From the NCBI RefSeq assembly GCF_900103545.1, contig NZ_FNHH01000003.1, positions 124,001 through 188,000 on the forward strand: DNA of 64,000 nucleotides, read 5' to 3'. The notes under the pieces were generated by a model. The model made no database searches and was not told where the DNA came from. It saw only the letters and a list, made by a program, of their open reading frames with translations. The DNA comes from Daejeonella rubra (GTDB taxonomy: Bacteria; Bacteroidota; Bacteroidia; Sphingobacteriales; Sphingobacteriaceae). A program made the translations under genes and the position numbers. Positions 57,987-64,000 of the stretch are shown here, in pieces (the stretch's first letter is position 1; every line of letters begins with the position of its first letter).

Positions 57987-58973
57987 ATGTCTAAAGTTCA
58001 CGCTGCAATAACAGCCGTAAATGCCTACGTTCCTGAATATATTTTAACGAATAAGGAACTGGAAGGAATGGTTGAAACCAACGATGAGTGGATAGTAAGC
58101 CGTACAGGTATTAAAGAACGCAGGATCCTGAAAGGGAATCTGGGCACATCAGATATGGCAGTTTATGCTGTTGATGGCTTGCTTAAAAAACGCGGAATCA
58201 GTGCAGAAGAGATCGATCTGATCATTTTCTGTACTACTACACCGGATATGGTGTTTCCTGCTTCCGCAAATCTTCTTGCTAATAAGATCGGCGCTGTTAA
58301 TGCATGGGGATATGATCTGAATGCTGCCTGTTCAGGTTTCTTATTCGGTTTAGCCACAGGATCTCAGTTCATTGAAACCGGAAAACATCAGAAAGTTCTG
58401 GTAGTTGGCGGCGATAAAATGTCATCCATCATCAATTATAAAGACCGGACAAGCTGTATCATATTCGGAGATGGTTGTGGTGCTGTTTTACTTGAGCCAA
58501 ATACCGAAGGTTACGGAGTGATTGATTCTATCCTGAAAAGTGATGGTTCGGGCGGTCCGTATTTATGTCAGAAAGCAGGAGGATCATTAAGACCCGCCAG
58601 CCATGAAACTGTAGATAATGATGAGCATTTCCTTTATCAGGAAGGACAAGCAGTGTTTAAATTTGCTGTAACCAATATGGCCGATGTAGCAGCTGAGATC
58701 ATGGACAGAAACAATCTTACTTCTGATAATGTAGATTGGCTGGTTCCTCATCAGGCAAATAAACGAATCATTGATGCTACCAGCAACCGCTGCGGAATAG
58801 ACTCTGAAAAGGTGATGATCAATATCGAAAAATACGGCAACACCACAAATGGAACAATACCATTGTGTTTATGGGAATGGGAAAGCAAACTAAAAAAAGG
58901 GGACAATCTGGTATTAGCTGCCTTTGGAGGCGGATTTACCTGGGGTTCCTTATATCTTAAGTGGGCTTACTAA
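57987..58973 (+). CDS. fabH: 3-oxoacyl-ACP synthase III
   Basis: A 328-residue condensing enzyme that starts fatty-acid synthesis from acetyl-CoA and malonyl-ACP. The catalytic Cys is in NAACSGFLFG (about 112), the His in PHQANKRI (about 254) and the Asn in YGNTTNGTIP (about 284). The NDEWIVSRTGIKERR block is typical of the N-terminal part. Next in the cluster is accB. Confidence 0.97.
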   Translation: MSKVHAAITAVNAYVPEYILTNKELEGMVETNDEWIVSRTGIKERRILKGNLGTSDMAVYAVDGLLKKRGISAEEIDLIIFCTTTPDMVFPASANLLANKIGAVNAWGYDLNAACSGFLFGLATGSQFIETGKHQKVLVVGGDKMSSIINYKDRTSCIIFGDGCGAVLLEPNTEGYGVIDSILKSDGSGGPYLCQKAGGSLRPASHETVDNDEHFLYQEGQAVFKFAVTNMADVAAEIMDRNNLTSDNVDWLVPHQANKRIIDATSNRCGIDSEKVMINIEKYGNTTNGTIPLCLWEWESKLKKGDNLVLAAFGGGFTWGSLYLKWAY

Positions 58974-59045
58974 AAAAACCAGAAGCATTTCTTAATATTT
59001 TTATTATAATTATAGAATAAAATCCAAAAACCTAAACTAAACAAA

Positions 59046-59525
59046 ATGGATATTAAACAAATTCAGGAACTTATAAAATTTGTTTCCAGATCTGGAGTAA
59101 ATGAAGTTTCTATTGAACAGAAAGAGTTTAAAATTACCATAAAAACCAATCAGCCACCAACTTATGTAACAGGTGTACCGGCCCAAGCCGCACCTCAATT
59201 ACAGGCAGCCCCTGCTGCAGTTGCAACAGTAACAAGCGTTGCAGAGCCCGTAGTTGCGGCACCAGCAAAAGAAGATACATCTACTTACCTGACCATAAAA
59301 TCACCTATGATCGGTACATTCTACCGTTCTTCTAGTCCGGATAAACCATTATTTGTGAATGTAGGCGATGAGGTAAAAGCAGGACAGGTGGTATGTATCA
59401 TTGAAGCAATGAAGCTTTTCAACGAGATCGAATCTGAAATTTCAGGTCGTATTGTTAAAATTCTGGTTGACAATGCAAGTCCGGTGGAATATGACCAGCC
59501 TTTATTTTTGGTTGAGCCTATTTAA
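59046..59525 (+). CDS. accB: Acetyl-CoA carboxylase biotin carboxyl carrier protein
   Basis: A 159-residue carrier with an N-terminal dimer region, an Ala/Pro-rich linker (about 45-75) and a C-terminal biotinyl domain with the biotin lysine in EAMKLFNEI. It carries CO2 between AccC and the carboxyltransferase. accC follows after about 100 bases. Confidence 0.97.
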   Translation: MDIKQIQELIKFVSRSGVNEVSIEQKEFKITIKTNQPPTYVTGVPAQAAPQLQAAPAAVATVTSVAEPVVAAPAKEDTSTYLTIKSPMIGTFYRSSSPDKPLFVNVGDEVKAGQVVCIIEAMKLFNEIESEISGRIVKILVDNASPVEYDQPLFLVEPI

Positions 59526-59626
59526 TTTGAAGATCAGCAATTTGAGATTTACAGGTTAAGGTAATTGTACCTGGTCCCTGTCAGATCTTCATTTTTCCAA
59601 TCCTCAAATTTTCAAAAGAAAAAACT

Positions 59627-60967
59627 ATGTTTAAAAAAATACTAATTGCAAATCGTGGTGAAATAGCTCTTCGGATCATCCGTACCTGTAAGGAAATGGG
59701 AGTAAAGACCGTAGCTGTTTATTCAACTGCAGATCGCGATAGTTTACATGTTCGTTTTGCAGATGAGGCTGTTTGTATCGGGCCACCTGCAAGTAAGGAT
59801 TCATACCTGAGCATCCCTAATATTATTTCAGCAGCCGAGTTAACCAATGCAGACGCCATCCACCCGGGTTACGGCTTCTTATCTGAGAATGCTAAATTTT
59901 CGGCCATCTGTAATGAGTATGGGATCAAATTCATCGGAGCAACTGCTGATCAGATCAATGGGATGGGCGATAAAGCATCCGCAAAGGAAACTATGAAACT
60001 GGCTGGCGTACCAACGATCCCAGGATCTGAGGGACTTTTAACAGATGTTAAAGAAGGAATTAAAATAGCCAACGAAATAGGATATCCTGTAATACTGAAA
60101 GCAACAGCCGGTGGCGGAGGCCGCGGAATGCGTATCGTATGGAAGGATGGAGAATTTGAACCGGCATGGGATTCAGCACGTCAGGAATCAGCGGCAGCAT
60201 TTGGAAATGACGGACTTTATCTTGAGAAATACGTTGAAGATCCACGCCATATTGAAATACAGGTAATTGGAGATCAATATGGCAAAGTTTGCCATTTATC
60301 AGAACGTGATTGCTCTATACAAAGACGCCATCAGAAACTGGTTGAAGAATCTCCTTCTCCATTCATGACACCTGAACTCAGAGAGAAAATGGGTGAAGCT
60401 GCTATTAAAGGAGCGATGGCTGTAAACTATGAAGGAGCCGGAACGGTAGAATTTTTGGTCGATAAGCACCGCAATTTCTATTTCATGGAAATGAATACCC
60501 GCATACAGGTGGAACATCCTGTTACTGAAGAGGTTATAAACTTCGACCTGATCAAAGAGCAGATCAAAGTAGCTTCAGGAATTCCAATTTCAGGAAAGAA
60601 TTATATTCCTGAGATGCATGCGATCGAATGCCGTATCAATGCGGAAGATCCGTTTAACAATTTCAGGCCATCACCTGGATTGATCACCAATTTCCATTCA
60701 CCGGGCGGTCACGGAGTACGTGTTGATACTCATGTGTATGCTGGATATCATATCCCACCAAATTACGATTCAATGATCGCTAAACTGATATGTGTTGCAC
60801 AAACACGTGAAGAAGCAATTTGTACCATGGAGCGTTCTTTGAGTGAGTTTGTGATCGAAGGTGTAAAGACTACCATTCCTTTTCATTTACGATTGATGAA
60901 AGACCCTAATTTCCGTGCAGGAAATTTTACAACCAAGTTTATGGAGAGTTTTGACCTCAGTGAATAA
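59627..60967 (+). CDS. accC: Acetyl-CoA carboxylase biotin carboxylase
   Basis: A 446-residue ATP-grasp enzyme that carboxylates biotin on AccB. The ATP-binding glycine loop is TAGGGGRGMR, and EMNTRIQVEHPVTE is the metal/active-site block. Length and domain order (pre-ATP-grasp, ATP-grasp, C-terminal) are normal. Confidence 0.97.
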   Translation: MFKKILIANRGEIALRIIRTCKEMGVKTVAVYSTADRDSLHVRFADEAVCIGPPASKDSYLSIPNIISAAELTNADAIHPGYGFLSENAKFSAICNEYGIKFIGATADQINGMGDKASAKETMKLAGVPTIPGSEGLLTDVKEGIKIANEIGYPVILKATAGGGGRGMRIVWKDGEFEPAWDSARQESAAAFGNDGLYLEKYVEDPRHIEIQVIGDQYGKVCHLSERDCSIQRRHQKLVEESPSPFMTPELREKMGEAAIKGAMAVNYEGAGTVEFLVDKHRNFYFMEMNTRIQVEHPVTEEVINFDLIKEQIKVASGIPISGKNYIPEMHAIECRINAEDPFNNFRPSPGLITNFHSPGGHGVRVDTHVYAGYHIPPNYDSMIAKLICVAQTREEAICTMERSLSEFVIEGVKTTIPFHLRLMKDPNFRAGNFTTKFMESFDLSE

Positions 60968-61066
60968 CATGCACATTATATGCTGGTTAACAGCAAATGC
61001 CGGTCAAATTCGTATATTTTGGAGCTGATTGTCACAATTAAATTGATGCTTATTAAATATCTGCCA

Positions 61067-61106
61067 AATACCATTCTAAAATCAAATAGAATGGTATTTT
61101 TGTTTT
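61067..61106 (+). terminator. Intrinsic terminator between accC and tatC
   Basis: AATACCATTCTA and TAGAATGGTATT form a 12-bp stem with an 8-base loop, followed by TTTGTTTT. It lies 100 bases after accC and ends 7 bases before the tatC ATG, so tatC must use a promoter overlapping it or be translated from read-through. Confidence 0.85.
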
Positions 61107-61112
61107 CAAATT

Positions 61113-61991
61113 ATGAGTAAGGAACGTACTGACCTGGTTAAGGCTATCAAAGAAAAAGGTAAAACTATTGAAGCCGAAATGTCTTTTTTTGATCATCTGG
61201 ATGTCCTGCGGGGCCACCTGATCCGTGCTTCAATAGCCATTGTAAGTTTCACCATTCTGGCATTCAGCTTTTACGACTTTATTTTTGATGAGATCATCAT
61301 GGGCCCGGGACGTACCGATTTCTGGACCTATAGAATGATGTGCGCAGCAACAGAAAAATTTAATCTGGGCGCCGATTTCTGTGTAAAAAAACTAAGCTTT
61401 AATATCATCAATACTGAATTGGGCGGACAGTTCACTTTGCAACTGAATTCCTCCCTCATGATAGGAATTGTTTTAGGTGTTCCCTACCTTTTATTTGAGA
61501 TCTGGCGTTTTGTGAAGCCGGCATTGCACGAGAACGAGCGTAAATCGGCTACAGGATTTGTTTTCTGGGCTTCCATGTTATTTATCATAGGATTGCTTTT
61601 CGGATATTATATCATCGCACCCCTATCAATTAACTTCTTATCTAATTACGAAGTCAGTTCGATCATTAATAACCAGATCACGATCTCATCATATTTTTCT
61701 GTTGTTGCTACATTAACCATTGGTGCTGCTATAACCTTCGAATTACCGATCGTAATTTATATACTTTCCAAGCTTGGGATCATGACACCAGAGTTCATGA
61801 GGTCATCCAGAAGATATGCGACAGTGATCATTCTGATCATTGCAGCAATTGTAACTCCTACTCCTGACCTGGTAACAATGCTTACCGTTAGTTTCCCACT
61901 ATTCTTGCTTTACGAAGTAAGTATCTATGTTTCGGCACGAGTGGCAGCTAACAAAAAGAAAGCTGAGATTGAATTTTATAAGAATGATTGA
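61113..61991 (+). CDS. tatC: Sec-independent protein translocase TatC
   Basis: A 292-residue membrane protein with six helices that recognises twin-arginine signal peptides. MSFFDHLDVLRGHLIRA (about 23-39) is the conserved cytoplasmic N-terminus with the key Glu position held by Asp/His, and FVKPALHENER (about 136-146) is the first cytoplasmic loop block. An inserted periplasmic loop (about 65-110) lengthens it beyond the ~250 of E. coli TatC, as is usual in Bacteroidota. No tatA lies nearby. Confidence 0.94.
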   Translation: MSKERTDLVKAIKEKGKTIEAEMSFFDHLDVLRGHLIRASIAIVSFTILAFSFYDFIFDEIIMGPGRTDFWTYRMMCAATEKFNLGADFCVKKLSFNIINTELGGQFTLQLNSSLMIGIVLGVPYLLFEIWRFVKPALHENERKSATGFVFWASMLFIIGLLFGYYIIAPLSINFLSNYEVSSIINNQITISSYFSVVATLTIGAAITFELPIVIYILSKLGIMTPEFMRSSRRYATVIILIIAAIVTPTPDLVTMLTVSFPLFLLYEVSIYVSARVAANKKKAEIEFYKND

Positions 61992-62012
61992 TACAAACTC
62001 AAATAATAAACA

Positions 62013-62447
62013 ATGACTAAAAATATCAGTATCGCCATAGGAGCAGATCATGCAGGTTTTGAATATAAAAGTATGCTTATTGATTTTCTGAAGGATTATT
62101 CAATCAAGGACTTTGGAACCTATAGCGCTGATTCTGTTGACTATCCGGACTTCGCGCATCCGGTATCCAGTGCTGTTGAGAATGCTGAATTCACAATAGG
62201 TATCCTCATCTGCGGAAGCGCAAACGGTGTTGCCATGACTGCAAATAAACATCAGGGTATTCGGGCTGCGATATGCTGGAATGAAGAACTTGCTGAACTC
62301 GCAAGAACTCATAACAATGCGAATATCCTTTGCATACCTGCAAGGTTCATAACAAAGGAAGAAGCAAAGAATATCTGTATGAAATTCATCAATTCAGAAT
62401 TTGAAGGCGGCAGACATTCAAACAGGACAAACAAAATTTCCTGTTAA
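62013..62447 (+). CDS. rpiB: Ribose-5-phosphate isomerase B
   Basis: A 144-residue enzyme that interconverts ribose-5-phosphate and ribulose-5-phosphate. GADHAGFEYK (about 9-18), the catalytic Cys in ICGSANGVAM (about 68-77) and NKHQGIRAA are the family blocks. Its start is 21 bases after tatC. Confidence 0.96.
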   Translation: MTKNISIAIGADHAGFEYKSMLIDFLKDYSIKDFGTYSADSVDYPDFAHPVSSAVENAEFTIGILICGSANGVAMTANKHQGIRAAICWNEELAELARTHNNANILCIPARFITKEEAKNICMKFINSEFEGGRHSNRTNKISC

Positions 62448-62472
62448 CCAATTAAAACTAACCAATTAATAT

Positions 62473-64000
62473 ATGATGCTAAAACAATCACTATGGGTAT
62501 TACTCGTGGCGGGTATTTCCGTACAGGGCTATGCTCAGGATCCGAATGCACAGAAATATGCAGGACAGATCACTGCAAAAAAAGCTAAAAAACATTTGAG
62601 CATACTTGCTTCAGATAAATTTGAAGGCAGAGAAACAGGTAAACGCGGAGCCGAAATGGCAGCTGCTTATATCGCCAAAGAATTCAAAAAACTGAAATTA
62701 ACAGCACCAGTAAATGGTACTTACATTCAGAATGTGCCATTGATCGAAACTTCATTTGACGTAACTTCTTTCACTGCAAATAATACAGCGTTGACGATGG
62801 GCAAAGATTACCTGTTCAGTGGAAGTGGTGATGCTAAATCGATCAGGGCAAGTGAAATTGTCTTTATTGGCTACGGTATCGGGTCTGATAATTACGATGA
62901 TCTGAAAAACACTGATATTTCCGGAAAGGTTGTATTACTGATCAACAAGGGAGAACCAATGCAGAATGGCGTTTCAGTTATCAGCAAGAGTACAACTGCT
63001 TCCGACTGGTCGACAAGCCGCTTTAAGCGCATACAATATGTTATGAGCAAAAACCCTGCATTGATCCTGGCTGTTAGTCCGGATGTAAGTACTGCAATTC
63101 AGTCATACAAGCCCAGAGCTGGTCGTTTAAGTGTTAAAAAAGAAACCAAAGCAGCTGCTGCAAATCGCGCAAGTACTGCAGCTATGGTGAATATCACACC
63201 TGAAGTTGCAAACCAGTTTCTTAAAAATTCAGGCAAAACTTATGAGGGACTGAAAGCTGCTATTGATAATAGCGCTGCACCACAGACACAGGTTTTGAAA
63301 TCTGAAGTAGTGATGAACTACGGACCGGTAAACAAAGAAGTTATGTCGGCGAATGTTTTGGGTTACCTTGAAGGTACCGACCTAAAAGATGAGCTGGTGG
63401 TTTTCTCTGCTCATTATGACCATATCGGCCTGACAACAGATGGTGGTACAGATAAAGTAAACAACGGTGCTGATGATGATGGATCTGGCACAACAGGCGT
63501 ACTTGCAATTGCCAGAGCATATGCTAAGGCAAAGAAAGCAGGACATGGCCCTCGAAGAAGTATTTTATTTTTACTGGTAACTGGTGAAGAAAAAGGATTA
63601 CTGGGCTCTGAATATTATTCCCTGAATCCGGTCTTCCCGATGGCTAATACCATCACCAATCTGAACATTGATATGATCGGCAGAATAGGTGAAGCCTATA
63701 AAGACTCTCCTGATGCAGCTAATTATTGCTATCTGATAGGCTCTGATAAACTTAGTACCGACCTTCATAAGATCAGCGAAAATGCAAATGCTGTTTACAC
63801 CAAAATGAAGATTGATTACAAGTTTAATGATCCGAAAGATCCGGAAAGAATTTATTACCGTTCAGATCATTATAATTTTGCAAAAAATGGAATTCCAATT
63901 GTATTCTATTTCAATGGAGTTCATGAAGATTACCATAAAGCGGGTGATGAAGTAAGTAAGATCAATTTTGAGCTTCTTGCCAAACGCGCACACCTGGTTT
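62473..64000 (+). CDS. M28 family zinc peptidase, 3' end outside window
   Basis: The frame is open to the last base, so at least 509 residues are encoded here. A signal peptide (cleavage after GYAQ, about residue 22) is followed by a PA-type insertion domain (about 100-230) and the M28 catalytic domain. The zinc and catalytic residues are in SAHYDHIG, GADDDGSG, TGEEKGLLGSEY, NLNIDMIGR and EDYHKAGDE, so the two-zinc site looks intact. It is probably a periplasmic or outer-membrane aminopeptidase. Confidence 0.93.
   Translation, partial: MMLKQSLWVLLVAGISVQGYAQDPNAQKYAGQITAKKAKKHLSILASDKFEGRETGKRGAEMAAAYIAKEFKKLKLTAPVNGTYIQNVPLIETSFDVTSFTANNTALTMGKDYLFSGSGDAKSIRASEIVFIGYGIGSDNYDDLKNTDISGKVVLLINKGEPMQNGVSVISKSTTASDWSTSRFKRIQYVMSKNPALILAVSPDVSTAIQSYKPRAGRLSVKKETKAAAANRASTAAMVNITPEVANQFLKNSGKTYEGLKAAIDNSAAPQTQVLKSEVVMNYGPVNKEVMSANVLGYLEGTDLKDELVVFSAHYDHIGLTTDGGTDKVNNGADDDGSGTTGVLAIARAYAKAKKAGHGPRRSILFLLVTGEEKGLLGSEYYSLNPVFPMANTITNLNIDMIGRIGEAYKDSPDAANYCYLIGSDKLSTDLHKISENANAVYTKMKIDYKFNDPKDPERIYYRSDHYNFAKNGIPIVFYFNGVHEDYHKAGDEVSKINFELLAKRAHLV

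Overview
The window comes from a member of the Bacteroidota, most likely of the Sphingobacteriaceae (Pedobacter or Mucilaginibacter type). This is inferred from several things: a fused aspartokinase-homoserine dehydrogenase followed by thrB and thrC, a Bacteroidota-type tyrosine integrase, the rpmF-plsX-fabH-accB-accC block, a TonB-dependent receptor, the weak use of Shine-Dalgarno sites, and the style of the intergenic repeats. No species name can be read from the sequence alone.

Region 1 (1 to about 22.7 kb) looks like the integrase-proximal end of an integrated element. It ends in a tyrosine recombinase, a small HTH (excisionase-like) protein and a winged-helix-like protein, next to a tRNA-Glu gene. 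The cargo is in two blocks. Block A (1-12.7 kb) holds a cation P-type ATPase (5' part outside the window), two small membrane proteins, an AMP/thymidine phosphorylase, a PRPP synthetase, an archaeal-type (type II) glyceraldehyde-3-phosphate dehydrogenase, a secreted unknown, a class I (FbaB) aldolase, an ATP-cone/nuclease-like fusion, a metallo-beta-lactamase/beta-CASP protein and a CopB-type copper ATPase with a His-rich N-terminus. Block B (12.8-20.6 kb) holds a secreted beta-propeller-like protein, two small His-rich envelope proteins and a complete heavy-metal RND tripartite pump. The two blocks together suggest transferable metal export combined with a nucleotide-salvage/sugar-phosphate module.

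Region 2 (22.7-64 kb) looks like ordinary chromosome: tRNA-Glu and a probable tRNA-fMet, era and der, a C-terminal processing protease, a TonB receptor, murQ, a BI-1-like protein, a SAM-I riboswitch followed by metH, an intervening-sequence-protein-like gene, metF, and the convergent thrABC operon. Then come rsgA-dtd-pyrophosphohydrolase, comB-gcvT, rnhB, a SpoIIE-type phosphatase, a glycosyltransferase/flippase pair, ruvC, HIT, greA, a 2-hydroxyacid dehydrogenase, rsmA, pdxA, the fatty-acid initiation cluster, tatC, rpiB and an M28 peptidase cut by the window end.

Three things stand out. (i) A complete transcription attenuator precedes thrA: a 25-residue leader peptide with ten threonines (42760-42837), a 12-bp terminator with a T9 tail, and a competing 10-bp antiterminator. 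(ii) At least seven intergenic regions of the chromosomal part contain arrays with a 7-bp period, each built from a different word, and one more (around the metH-metF gap gene) has a 7/8-bp period; none was seen in the element. (iii) A four-helix-bundle (IVP/S23-like) gene sits between metH and metF, flanked by a 14-bp inverted repeat, like a small mobile unit.
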